DNA of 64,000 nt from contig JBBDNK010000034.1 in NCBI GenBank assembly GCA_040877625.1, positions 62,001 through 126,000 of the forward strand, written 5' to 3'. The position numbers and the translations under genes were made by a program. The DNA is from Methylonatrum sp040877625 (lineage in GTDB: Bacteria; Pseudomonadota; Gammaproteobacteria; Nitrococcales; Aquisalimonadaceae). Every line of letters begins with the position of its first letter. Within the stretch, counting starts at the first letter, position 1. Below, piece by piece: positions 46,219 through 54,322 of the stretch. The notes under the pieces are model-generated. The model saw nothing but the letters and a program-made list of their open reading frames with translations. It did no database searches and was not told the origin of the DNA.

Positions 46219-46340
46219 CGTAGGGCGGAAAAGCGCAGCGCCTTCCGCCGTATGAAGGCATCGGAAGAGCGTTTCGGCGTGGAAACAGAATGATCGAACC
46301 CAGTCATACGGCGGAAGGCGCTGCGCTTTTCCGCCCTACG
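46219..46340. repeat. 37-bp perfect inverted repeat (REP-like)
   Basis: The arms 46219-46255 and 46304-46340 are exact reverse complements (CGTAGGGCGGAAAAGCGCAG and on) around a 48-base loop. The core TAGGGCGGAA-GCGCAGCGCC-TTCCGCC pattern matches a class of palindromic intergenic repeats common in proteobacteria. A shorter relative (GCGCCTTCCGCCCTAC) appears at 48500-48515 after the TonB receptor gene. Confidence 0.85.
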
Positions 46341-46433
46341 GCCAGCTACGTCCAGTCCTCCCCGCCTCCTCTAAATTGAAGTCACACCTACATCCACACG
46401 ACGGCCGCACTCAGCCGCGTTACGATCACAGTC

Positions 46434-48479
46434 ATGGACTTTGATCCCCGACATATCCGCCTGCTTGCCGTCAGCCTGGGTGTGGGACTGACCGGCACGG
46501 CCATTGCCGAAACCATCGCGCTTGATCCCATCACCGTGACCGTGCCCCGGGTGGCGCGTGACAGCATGCGCGTGCCCCAGGCGGTGACTGCCGTGCAGCC
46601 GGAGGACATCCGGCAAGGCCGTCAGGGCCTGCAACTGGACGAATCCCTGAACCGGGTGCCCGGCCTGTTCATGCAGAACAGGTACAACTTCGCTCAGAAC
46701 CTGCGACTCTCCATGCGCGGCTTCGGTGCGCGCGCACCGTTCGGCATCCGCGGAATCCGACTGCGCGTCGACGGTATCCCCGAGACGCTGCCGGACGGGC
46801 AGTCCCAGGTGGATACGATAGATCTGGAGTCCGTCGATCGCATCGAAGTCATCCGCGGGCCGTCCTCGGCCTTGTACGGCAACGCCTCCGGTGGGGTAGT
46901 CGACATCACCACCATGGGTGGCCCCGAAGCCCCTTACGCCGAGCTGCACGGCACCGTGGGCAGCGATGGCTTCCGTCGCCTCGGTGCGCTCGGCGGAGGT
47001 CGGACCGGCCCGTGGAGTTATCACGCCAGCGGATGGGGCATGCGCTACGACGGATTCCGCAATCAGAGTGAGGTGGAAAAGCGCCTGTTCAATGGCAAGC
47101 TCCGTTATGACGTGGACGAACATCGCAGCGTCACGACCGTGTTCACTGCACTCGACGCTCCGCTGGGCGAGGACCCGGGTGGCCTGACGGCCGACGAGGT
47201 GCGGCAGAACCGCCGGGCAGCGGCGCCCGCCGCCGCCAGCCTGGATGCCGGGCAGCAAGTTGAGCACCAGCGCCTCGGCGTCATCTTTCGGGACACGGAC
47301 GTGGCCGGCGGCACGCTCACGGTGCGGACCTTCTACACCCATCGGGATTTCCGCCAGCAACTACCGTTTCCCGGTCCCAGCCTGATCGATTTCGATCGGG
47401 ATTTCTTCGGAGCAGGCGCCGACTATGTCGGGGAGGGGGCGCTCGGAGCGTTTCCGGTGCAGTACGTGGTTGGGACGGAGGTAGAACGGCAACGCGATGA
47501 TCGGCGGCGTTATACCGTCAACCCCGCCGGCGAAGTCACCGGGCAGCCCCAGGATGAGGTGCAGAAGGCGGACAGTGTCGGCCTGTTTTCATTGGCCGAC
47601 ATCGGGCTGACCGAGCGGCTGGACCTGACCCTGGCTGGCCGCGTCGATCGGGTGCGATTCGCCATCGACGACCGGCGGACCGTCGATGGCGACGACTCCG
47701 GGCGGCGGTCATTTGACGAATACAGCTACTCCGTCGGGCTTGGATACCAGATTGACCCCGACCACCGTGTCTACGCCAACGTGAGCTCATCCTTCGAGAC
47801 ACCCACATTCACCGAGTTTGCACCCGCGGGCAACGACGGTGGCTTCAATCAGGATCTCGAGCCCCAGCGGGCGCTCAATCTGGAGGTTGGGTCCAAGGGG
47901 TTCCTGGGTCAGCGCACCCGCTACGAGCTGGCCCTGTTCTCGGTCCGCACACGAGACGAGATCGTCAATATTCAGACCACTCCGAACGTCTATGCCAATG
48001 TCGGACGTACCCGCCGTCACGGCCTTGAGCTGGGTCTCGAGCATTTTCTGACCACGCGGCTGAGCCTTGCCGGCGCCTACACCTGGTCGGACTTCCGTTT
48101 TCGCCAGTTCCAGGCGGATGGCGGCAATCGGCTACCGGGTCTGCCCCGTCACACGCTGTTCGCCGAACTGGCCTGGCGGGACCCGGGCGGGCCCTACGCG
48201 ATCCTGGATGCTCTGCTGGTCGGCAGCGTATACGCGGACAACGCCAACCAGGTGAGGGTACCGGGATATGGCGTTGTCAACGCCCGAACGGGAACCACGC
48301 GGCGCCTTGCCGGCGGTACCGAGGTGGAGGGGTTCATCGGCGTGAACAATCTGCTGGACAAGGACTACTTCAGCAATATCCGCATCAATGCCGATCCGGG
48401 AGATCCGCCGAACCAGCGACGCTATTACGAGCCGGCGCCGGGCAGAAACCTGTACGCGGGCATTCGGGCCCGGTTCTGA
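46434..48479 (+). CDS. TonB-dependent outer-membrane receptor
   Basis: 681 residues. A signal peptide (LLAVSLGVGLTGTAIAE) is followed by a TonB-box-like DPITVTVPR. The plug domain includes DESLNRVPGLFMQNR, SMRGFGARAPFGIRGI and IEVIRGPSSALYGNASGG. The 22-strand barrel ends in the final strand RNLYAGIRARF. It takes up a large or scarce ligand across the outer membrane with ExbB-ExbD-TonB energy; the arrangement recalls ferric-siderophore or ferric-dicitrate receptors, but the ligand is unknown. It is a single gene, with no Fur box recognised. Confidence 0.93.
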   Translation: MDFDPRHIRLLAVSLGVGLTGTAIAETIALDPITVTVPRVARDSMRVPQAVTAVQPEDIRQGRQGLQLDESLNRVPGLFMQNRYNFAQNLRLSMRGFGARAPFGIRGIRLRVDGIPETLPDGQSQVDTIDLESVDRIEVIRGPSSALYGNASGGVVDITTMGGPEAPYAELHGTVGSDGFRRLGALGGGRTGPWSYHASGWGMRYDGFRNQSEVEKRLFNGKLRYDVDEHRSVTTVFTALDAPLGEDPGGLTADEVRQNRRAAAPAAASLDAGQQVEHQRLGVIFRDTDVAGGTLTVRTFYTHRDFRQQLPFPGPSLIDFDRDFFGAGADYVGEGALGAFPVQYVVGTEVERQRDDRRRYTVNPAGEVTGQPQDEVQKADSVGLFSLADIGLTERLDLTLAGRVDRVRFAIDDRRTVDGDDSGRRSFDEYSYSVGLGYQIDPDHRVYANVSSSFETPTFTEFAPAGNDGGFNQDLEPQRALNLEVGSKGFLGQRTRYELALFSVRTRDEIVNIQTTPNVYANVGRTRRHGLELGLEHFLTTRLSLAGAYTWSDFRFRQFQADGGNRLPGLPRHTLFAELAWRDPGGPYAILDALLVGSVYADNANQVRVPGYGVVNARTGTTRRLAGGTEVEGFIGVNNLLDKDYFSNIRINADPGDPPNQRRYYEPAPGRNLYAGIRARF

Positions 48480-48540
48480 AACGGTTGTTTTTCGGATGAG
48501 CGCCTTCCGCCCTACTTTGACCGTAGGCTTGTTTGCTGCC

Positions 48541-48987
48541 CTAAACCCGCAGCCGCCGCTTCACCTCGGTATTTTGCCCCAGCCGTTCCACGTCTTCGTC
48601 TTCCGGCAGCCGAGGCCGGTCCCGTTCACGGTCGACGATGCACAGGAACCCCAGCGGCTCGTCGCCGACGGCGTGGAACTGATGCCAAGTATGCGGTGAG
48701 ATATACACGCAATCGTGCAGGTTCACCGGTTCCACCCGGTCGTGCAGAATGACCTCGCCCTGGCCGCGGATGATCACCACCGCGTGCGGGTGCTCATGCT
48801 CCTCCAGCGAAGAATACCCACCTGGCTGAACCTCGAAATACCGGGTCAGAAAATTCAGCCGCTCCTCACCCTCACTTTCACCCAGCAAGGTCTGCCGGGT
48901 GATCTCCCGAAAGCCCGTGCCATCGGTCTTGTACTCCTTCAGCGGCACGTCCCAGCGATAATGGTCGGCGCGAATGATCTTGGCCAT
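48541..48987 (-). CDS. Cupin-domain protein paired with RuBisCO-like protein (candidate MTXu-5P methylsulfurylase)
   Basis: 148 residues from ATG 48987. One cupin domain with metal-binding HEHPHAVVIIRGQGEV and a downstream HTWHQFH. It starts 5 bases after the stop of the RuBisCO-like gene, so it is almost certainly co-translated. In Rhodospirillum rubrum a cupin near the RuBisCO-like protein acts as 1-methylthioxylulose-5-phosphate methylsulfurylase, feeding deoxyxylulose 5-phosphate to isoprenoid synthesis. The adjacency makes the same role here a strong guess, not a proof. It is cytoplasmic. Confidence 0.8.
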   Translation of the reverse strand: MAKIIRADHYRWDVPLKEYKTDGTGFREITRQTLLGESEGEERLNFLTRYFEVQPGGYSSLEEHEHPHAVVIIRGQGEVILHDRVEPVNLHDCVYISPHTWHQFHAVGDEPLGFLCIVDRERDRPRLPEDEDVERLGQNTEVKRRLRV

Positions 48988-48992
48988 GGTAA

Positions 48993-50096
48993 TCAGCGTC
49001 CCAGTGCTTGCAGAAGATCCCGGGCGGCATCGGTCACATCCCCTTGAACATACAGGCTGCCGCCAATCAGCACTATGGTATCCGGCCCGTAGTTGCGTAT
49101 CCAATGCGGCGCCCGCTTCACATCCATGCCGCCGCCGGGTGTGGGCGCGGCCCGCTTCAGCCCGCCCAACGGCCCCCGCAGGCGCGCGTTGATGGCCTCG
49201 CAGGTCTCCTGGCTGAAGCCGAAGCGCCCGCCCGTGTTGGGGTAGATGGAAGCATCCGCCCCGGCGACGCGGAATAGATCGCCCAGCACCAGTTCCGGGG
49301 TGAGGCCGTGGTGCGGCATGAAGTAGCTGCCGGTGAGCGCCGGGTGCGCCATGACCGCGAGCCCGTAGTGGTCCCGGGCCAGCGCCAGACTGTCGAGTCC
49401 GCACAGCCAGGGGCTCAGCAGCACACCGCGGCAGCCGGCATCCCTGGCCGCGGCAAGGCGTTCCGGCAGCTTCGCCGGCGAGGCGGTTGCGTTGGGGAAG
49501 TACTGACTGCCGCCACCGGACTGCTGGTTGGCCCGCTCCACCGCTGCCTGACAGGCGGCCAGACGGTCCGTGAACGGCGCCGTCGGCTGATCGGCAATGC
49601 CGTGGTCATCCTTGATGATATCCACCCCGCCCAGGGCAAAGCGGTATGCCAGGTCAGCCAGTGTTTCGGCACGACTGCCCACGGGTTTAAGTGCGGTGCA
49701 CGTGAGGGGCAGGCCGGCAGGCACCTGGGTCAGCGCGCGCAGGCCGTCGATACCCGTGCCCGGGCCGCCGAAATGATCGAGCAGGGATTGCGGCCATTCG
49801 ATAGCGCTGACCAGAATGCCGTTCTTCAGCGAGATATTGCCGAACAGCAGGTTCAGCAACTGGGTCAGCTCGCCGCCGACCAGATCCGGCGCGTAGGCAA
49901 TGACCGCTTCCCAGATGCTGTCCGCGCGTTGCTCCAGCAGCTCAAGTTGGCCGCTAAAATTGGTGAGGATATTCGCGGGCACGCAGCGGGCGGGCAGCTC
50001 CACCGTCTGTTCCAGCGCGATGCCCACGGCCTTGTCCTCGGCGGACTCGCCCCGGGCGCAATGCAGCCTGTAATGTACCCGCAGGCTCTCAGGCAT
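48993..50096 (-). CDS. RuBisCO-like protein (form IV)
   Basis: 367 residues from ATG 50096 (GGAG upstream). The RuBisCO large-subunit barrel is visible (LFGNISLKNGI, LKPVG at 137, GGVDIIKDDH at 157-165, MAHPALTGSYFMPHHGL). The Lys that would be carbamylated is present (K162) and both Asp follow, but the Glu of the KDDE motif is His165, and the second Lys of the LKPK motif is Val139. True CO2 fixation is therefore unlikely, and an isomerase or enolase reaction is expected. Next to a cupin it best fits 5-methylthioribulose-1-phosphate isomerase of the MTA-isoprenoid shunt. Apiose-pathway RuBisCO-like proteins are the alternative. Confidence 0.88.
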   Translation of the reverse strand: MPESLRVHYRLHCARGESAEDKAVGIALEQTVELPARCVPANILTNFSGQLELLEQRADSIWEAVIAYAPDLVGGELTQLLNLLFGNISLKNGILVSAIEWPQSLLDHFGGPGTGIDGLRALTQVPAGLPLTCTALKPVGSRAETLADLAYRFALGGVDIIKDDHGIADQPTAPFTDRLAACQAAVERANQQSGGGSQYFPNATASPAKLPERLAAARDAGCRGVLLSPWLCGLDSLALARDHYGLAVMAHPALTGSYFMPHHGLTPELVLGDLFRVAGADASIYPNTGGRFGFSQETCEAINARLRGPLGGLKRAAPTPGGGMDVKRAPHWIRNYGPDTIVLIGGSLYVQGDVTDAARDLLQALGR

Positions 50097-50236
50097 GTGT
50101 GATTTTCTCCAGGGACGACTCGAAAAGCGGCAAAGTTTACTAGCGTTCTCGTCAGTATTGCCAGGTCTCAGCGCCCTTGTGCGGCTCGTCACTTACGAGA
50201 AGGCTGGTAACAGCCCACCGAACCAGAGGCAGCTCG

Positions 50237-51211
50237 TTATTCGATGCGTTGCGCCGCCTGCACCTGGTCGCCGCCGGCTTGGCGTGCCAGCAACCGTGCG
50301 CTGTCCGCTGCCGCCAGCAGTTCGGCGGCGTTGTCGGCGGACTGGGGGAAGTCGGCGACGCCCACCGAGGCGGTAACGCCTGGTAGATCGGTTCTGCGCG
50401 GATCCACCTGCAGTTCGCGGATCAGCGCCAGCAGATCGCCGCCGCGGCGGCACGTGTTATCCAGACTGGAATCGGGCATGGCGATGATGAACTGGCCCGC
50501 ACCCAGGCGGCAGGCGAGGTCGGAGCCGCGGAAGGAGGCCTGAATCAGGCCCGCCGTTGCCTGCAGCAGCCGATCCCCCGCATGACGGCCGTGGCGGGTG
50601 TTGTAGGCGGTGAAGGCGTCCAGGTCCAGGTGGATCAGGCCGAGTGGGCGGTGCTCGCGGGAACAGCGATGGCACTCACGGGGAAGCGTGTCTTCCAGAT
50701 AACGCCGATTAAACAGGCTGGTCAGAGGGTCACGCACCGAACTACCGCGGATCCAGCCTTGCAGGCGGGTACCCGCAATACTCACGGCCAGAGTTACCGC
50801 CAGCAACCTGATCACCGCGACCTCGTCCTCGCTCGGCCGGCCTCCCGACGGGGACCACAGGCGCAACTCGCCAACCGACATGCCGAGCGCCTGAAGAGGA
50901 ACGGTGATGCGGCGTTCCGGCGGTAGCTCGTTGAGTTCCGCCACACAGGCGTCGGCATCCCGGTCGCTATTATGCTGGCTCATGCCGCGAAGCCCGCCTA
51001 CCCAGCTTTGGCCCGCCTCCCAGACGCCGGTGAGGGCGGCATAATCGCCACCGCCGCCATGCAGCAGCAGGCCGCCGGAGATCATCGGCACACGCCGCGC
51101 CGCCTCGGTGCAAAAGATCTCGAGCATGGCCTCGGTTGTGGGTGCATCGGCTATCTCACGAGCCGTGATCTCCAGATCCGAGGCGGGGTTGATGCCATTT
51201 TCGATACGCAT
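50237..51211 (-). CDS. GAF-GGDEF protein with degenerate active site
   Basis: 324 residues. The N-terminal GAF-like sensor (about 10-150) is followed by a GGDEF domain that starts with DPLTSLFNRRYLEDTLPREC and has DLDAFTAYNTRHGRHAGD. The catalytic loop near residues 233-240 reads CRLGAGQFIIAMP instead of GG(D/E)EF, so diguanylate cyclase activity is probably lost. The protein may work as a GTP or cyclic-di-GMP sensor, or be inactive. It is cytoplasmic, with no membrane helix. It sits between the RuBisCO-like gene and a small membrane-protein gene. Confidence 0.9.
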   Translation of the reverse strand: MRIENGINPASDLEITAREIADAPTTEAMLEIFCTEAARRVPMISGGLLLHGGGGDYAALTGVWEAGQSWVGGLRGMSQHNSDRDADACVAELNELPPERRITVPLQALGMSVGELRLWSPSGGRPSEDEVAVIRLLAVTLAVSIAGTRLQGWIRGSSVRDPLTSLFNRRYLEDTLPRECHRCSREHRPLGLIHLDLDAFTAYNTRHGRHAGDRLLQATAGLIQASFRGSDLACRLGAGQFIIAMPDSSLDNTCRRGGDLLALIRELQVDPRRTDLPGVTASVGVADFPQSADNAAELLAAADSARLLARQAGGDQVQAAQRIE

Positions 51212-51246
51212 GAATCTCAGTGTCTGTTGCAGGGTATCCGTGAAGG

Positions 51247-51498
51247 CTACCGCTTCCCGCGGCGCTGGTCACTTGTCCCGTGATGTTGCGGGACACGGGA
51301 GATGCGCGCCAGCGCGGCTATGGGCGAGCCGATGGCGAACACCGCGAGCAGAACGAAGGCGATGGCCTTGGTCCAGTCCGGCAGGACCGGCCAGAGCGCA
51401 GTGAAAAACAGATACAGGCCGAGAATGTAGACGGCCGTCAGGCCCAGACCCATGGTTGCCGCTATCAGCAGCCGCTGCCTGCGGGGATCAGACACCAT
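51247..51498 (-). CDS. Small two-helix membrane protein
   Basis: 83 residues from ATG 51498 (MVSDPRRQRLLIAATMG). Two membrane helices are evident (LTAVYILGLYLFFTALWPVL and KAIAFVLLAVFAIGSPIAAL), with a basic C-terminal tail. Its start overlaps the 3' end of the upstream kinase gene by 11 bases, which suggests coupled translation. A longer frame upstream overlaps the kinase gene and is not used. I do not recognise a family. Confidence 0.6.
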   Translation of the reverse strand: MVSDPRRQRLLIAATMGLGLTAVYILGLYLFFTALWPVLPDWTKAIAFVLLAVFAIGSPIAALARISRVPQHHGTSDQRRGKR

Positions 51499-52513
51499 CG
51501 TTCCATTGTTGCAGCAGGCTGGTAACACGGCCGAGAAACGGCCAGGCGACCAGCGACTGCGTAAAGCGCATGGTGGAGTTCTGGGACGGATCCGTGACCA
51601 TGCAGGCTTCAAGGTCGGTGGCAATGCCGGTGAGCATCATGATCTCTTCCTCGAGTTTCTGCATCGCATCGAGCGGGATGACACCGTCAACATGGATGAC
51701 ATTGACCTTGCGGCTCCAGTAGGAGCTGGGGACTGTGGCCAGCATGAATGGCTGGGCATCGAGACGGGTCAGGGCATTCAGGTCCACCGGCATGTGCAGG
51801 GCCGGCATCACCAGTTCCGTGGGGCAGACGATGATTTCCATGTGGTAGCAGTTGTCCGGCACGGTGCCGTGGTATTGCTGCAAGGCCAGGCTGGACAGAT
51901 GGCTTTCGTGAATCTTGATGACCACGTCGGCGTTGGCTTTCTGGCCGTCGATCCATTGGTTGTAGGCGGCATCCCGGCGCTTGAGTTCGTCTTCGAGCTC
52001 CGAGGGGTCATGACCGCGGGCAAATACGTCGCGCTCGAACTTCCAGCGCCATTTTACTTCCTGGTCCGAATCCACGAACAGCGTAAAATCAAGCCACGGT
52101 CGGAGCTGCTCGTAGAGCGCGTGCAAGCCCTCTATCACCACCACCGGCGCGGGACGGACAATCTGCGGCGCATCGAAGCAGCCGGTTTGATGATTGTATA
52201 TGGGGATTTCCACCGGCTTTCCCTGCTGGAGCATGCCCAGATGGGACGCGACCAGGTCCAGGTGATTGGCGTCGGGATCCAACGGCAGGCGCCCGCTGCG
52301 GCGGCGCTGGGCGCGGTCCTCCTTGTGGTAGCCGTCCAGGCCGATGGTGGTCACCATGTCATTGCCCAGCAGGCGCCGGATGCCGTGCGTGTACGTGGTC
52401 TTGCCGCTGCCGCTGTCGCCGGCAACGCCGAGCAAGATGGGCCGTCGGGCCTTGCGTAGCATCTGCCGGAGATCAGCGCAGGCAAGGCTGTCGGCGCCGG
52501 AGTTACGATTCAT
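51488..52513 (-). CDS. Phosphoribulokinase/uridine kinase family protein (class II PRK-like)
   Basis: 341 residues from ATG 52513. The P-loop is GVAGDSGSGKTTYT (32-45), then LDPDANHLDLVASHL, then the stretch IYNHQTGCFDAPQIV followed by VVVIEGLHALYEQLR, which strongly recalls class II phosphoribulokinases of cyanobacteria and plants. A C-terminal domain of about 130 residues follows. Phosphoribulokinase makes ribulose bisphosphate, but only a RuBisCO-like protein, not RuBisCO, is seen in this window. It may phosphorylate another sugar phosphate or nucleoside. The start is before a gap to divergent rraA. Confidence 0.8.
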   Translation of the reverse strand: MNRNSGADSLACADLRQMLRKARRPILLGVAGDSGSGKTTYTHGIRRLLGNDMVTTIGLDGYHKEDRAQRRRSGRLPLDPDANHLDLVASHLGMLQQGKPVEIPIYNHQTGCFDAPQIVRPAPVVVIEGLHALYEQLRPWLDFTLFVDSDQEVKWRWKFERDVFARGHDPSELEDELKRRDAAYNQWIDGQKANADVVIKIHESHLSSLALQQYHGTVPDNCYHMEIIVCPTELVMPALHMPVDLNALTRLDAQPFMLATVPSSYWSRKVNVIHVDGVIPLDAMQKLEEEIMMLTGIATDLEACMVTDPSQNSTMRFTQSLVAWPFLGRVTSLLQQWNDGV

Positions 52514-52677
52514 TGAATGGGGATCCTCGGCACGGGGCTGGTTTGTGAACGGCAGGAAAACGGATTGACGCCTTCCGACTACATTCCAAGATTGTGGGTC
52601 CGGCGGGTGGATTGTCAATCGCCCTTCTTGCTTCGTTGAGCGGCGGGCATTAACTTGAGGCTCCCTGAATCAACCAT

Positions 52678-52693
52678 ATCAGTGTCTCCTTAA
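52678..52693 (+). repeat. Dispersed short repeat, copy B (partial)
   Basis: ATCAGTGTCTCCTTAA matches the right half of the repeat family exactly as in copy C, but the CCATGGGAATA left half is reduced to CAACCAT. It lies 27 bases before the rraA start codon, so it falls within its promoter or leader. Confidence 0.7.
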
Positions 52694-52720
52694 GGGACAA
52701 CACTGGGGAGTACTCGCGAC

Positions 52721-53206
52721 ATGAACCTCAGAACCACGGACTTGTGCGATGACCATTCCGATGAACTGTCCATCGTCAGCCCTTTGTTCCGGGATTACGG
52801 TGGCCGCCGTCTGTTCAATGGCCGGGTGAGCACGGTCAAGGTATTCGAGGACAACTCCCTGGTCCGCGAGGCGCTGCAAGAGCCCGGCGAGGAGCGTGTT
52901 CTGGTCGTCGACGGCGGCGGTTCCATGCGCTGCGCCCTGCTTGGCGGCGACCTTGCCGAGCTGGGACACACCAATGGCTGGTCCGGCGTGGTGATATACG
53001 GCTGTGTGCGTGATGCCGCCGAGCTTGTCGTCGTCGATCTGGGCGTCAAGGCACTGAATACCCACCCCTTGAAGAGCGTCAAGAAGGGCGTCGGTCAGCG
53101 GGACGTCGCGGTGACCTTTGGCGGCGTGACATTCAATGCGGGAGATCATCTGTATGCGGACGAGGACGGCATCATTGTCTCGGCCGAGCCGTTTGGGCCC
53201 GCCTGA
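52721..53206 (+). CDS. rraA: RraA, inhibitor of RNase E
   Basis: 161 residues. Family marks: TTDLCDDHSDELSIVSPLFR at the start, GRRLFNGRVSTVKVFEDNSL, and the DGGGSMRCALLGGDLAELG ring-forming segment. RraA binds the C-terminal scaffold of RNase E and reduces mRNA decay globally. GGGGAG lies 10 nt before the ATG. It is followed 50 bases later by hslR; the two may be co-transcribed. A dispersed repeat lies in the leader. It is cytoplasmic and trimeric in known members. Confidence 0.95.
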   Translation: MNLRTTDLCDDHSDELSIVSPLFRDYGGRRLFNGRVSTVKVFEDNSLVREALQEPGEERVLVVDGGGSMRCALLGGDLAELGHTNGWSGVVIYGCVRDAAELVVVDLGVKALNTHPLKSVKKGVGQRDVAVTFGGVTFNAGDHLYADEDGIIVSAEPFGPA

Positions 53207-53256
53207 AGGGCGTTTGCCGGTCGCATGCATAACGGCTGGCGGCGGCGGACGCCATC

Positions 53257-53649
53257 ATGAATGCTGACGGTGTGCGAATAGATCGATGGCTCTGGGCCGC
53301 CCGCTTCTTCAAGACGCGGCGCTTGGCGGTGGATGCCATCAACGGCGGCAAGGTTGAGATCAACGGCGCCGGCGCCAAACCGTCGAAGACTGTACGTGTC
53401 GGTGATGAAGTCCGCGTGCGCAAGGATGCCTTCCTGTTTCAGGTGATCGTCCTTGCGCTGGCGGAGCAGCGGGGCTCGGCCGATGTTGCCCAGACCTTGT
53501 ACGAGGAAACCGAGGACAGCGCCCGGCGTCGTGAAGCCTTGCGTCAGCAACTGCGCGCGCAGTCCGCGGCCTTTCCCCGGCCTCAAGGCCGTCCTGAGAA
53601 ACATGCCCGCAAGGCACTGACGAAGTTCAAGCGTGGTTCGGGCGAGTAG
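53257..53649 (+). CDS. hslR: HslR (Hsp15), S4-domain RNA-binding heat-shock protein
   Basis: 130 residues. The S4 fold is evident in VRIDRWLWAARFFKTRRLA through VRVGDEVRVR. A basic C-terminal tail (KHARKALTKFKRGSG) matches Hsp15. In E. coli it binds the 50S subunit carrying a stalled peptidyl-tRNA and helps recycling. No strong ribosome site precedes the ATG, so coupling to rraA is possible. It is cytoplasmic. Confidence 0.93.
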   Translation: MNADGVRIDRWLWAARFFKTRRLAVDAINGGKVEINGAGAKPSKTVRVGDEVRVRKDAFLFQVIVLALAEQRGSADVAQTLYEETEDSARRREALRQQLRAQSAAFPRPQGRPEKHARKALTKFKRGSGE

Positions 53650-53710
53650 GCCGGTTATGCGCCGGGCTCGCGCTGATGCCTGTACAAAAGACAGGATCCG
53701 GCGCTTTTCC

Positions 53711-53727
53711 ATCAGGAATATCCTGAT
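53711..53727. promoter_or_regulatory. Operator-like palindrome ATCAGGA-ATA-TCCTGAT
   Basis: A perfect 7-bp inverted repeat with a 3-base spacer, placed between hslR and the PAS-domain gene, about 180 bases before the latter. This is the size and shape of a dimeric regulator site. The regulator is not known; two FixJ-type regulators are encoded within 3 kb. Confidence 0.45.
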
Positions 53728-53908
53728 CTCACTTCCCTGTTCCCTGATTTTCCCGATTCGGGTGTCGCTCTATTGTTCGGGCTCCGGCGTGACGCGGCAA
53801 CGGCCCAGGGTCGCCGCGCCGGCCGGGCCGTCGGCTGGCAAGGGAGCCGCCCGACGGTGAAGTGGCTCGGGGAGGCGGAGTGTGGAACTGTCTGTGCAAG
53901 GGAGTCTC

Positions 53909-54322
53909 ATGGAGGAGCCAGACGGCATGGATGGAATGTTGGAACGGCAGTTTTCACCGCCGCCCCGGCTGCTTCTTGATGGGCGATTGAAGGTCAGGGC
54001 CGTCAATGATTGCCTGCGCCGAATCTGCAACCTCGGGGCGGGCGTGTGGCGTGGTGTGTCGGTAGAGGAATGGGTAAACGCTGATAGCGCTCTTCTGACG
54101 AGAATCAGGGCGGGCATATCCCGCCGCTCTCCGTCATGGATTGAAGTGATCACGCTGCGCCTGCCTGGCGGTGGAGCGGTCATGACCATGCTCAAGCTGA
54201 TGCCGCTGCGCGGCCGCCGCCGATCCGGGTTGCTGGTGACGGTTATCGCCGCCGTCGGTCCCAATGGGCATCGGCAATGCGTACCAGCTCGTAGAGGCTA
54301 TTGGCCCGGAGCTTGCGCATGA
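53909..54322 (+). CDS. Small PAS-like protein overlapping a convergent regulator gene
   Basis: 137 residues from ATG 53909 (GGGAG 4 nt upstream); a GTG at 53882 is an alternative. The middle has the PAS pattern LLLDGRLKVRAVNDCLRRIC then WRGVSVEEWV and ITLRLPGGGAVMTMLKLMPL, as in sensor PAS folds. No output domain is attached. The last 80 bases overlap the 3' end of a convergent FixJ-type regulator gene (54243-54869). Both frames look protein-like up to the overlap, although the last residues here (PARRGYWPGACA) look like read-through, so the original stop may have been lost. Confidence 0.5.
   Translation: MEEPDGMDGMLERQFSPPPRLLLDGRLKVRAVNDCLRRICNLGAGVWRGVSVEEWVNADSALLTRIRAGISRRSPSWIEVITLRLPGGGAVMTMLKLMPLRGRRRSGLLVTVIAAVGPNGHRQCVPARRGYWPGACA

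Larger units (their letters stand above)
46027..46433. other. Intergenic region of two large inverted repeats and an assembly gap
   Basis: 407 bases with no supported gene between dctP and a TonB-dependent receptor. It is made almost entirely of two stacked palindromic elements (46070-46171 with a 10-N gap, and 46219-46340). The promoter of the receptor gene must lie in the last 90 bases. Confidence 0.7.

Noticed and set aside
48993..50096. True RuBisCO large subunit
   Set aside because: The KDDE motif is KDDH, the second active-site Lys of LKPK is missing, the length is 367 residues and a cupin follows, so it is a RuBisCO-like protein.
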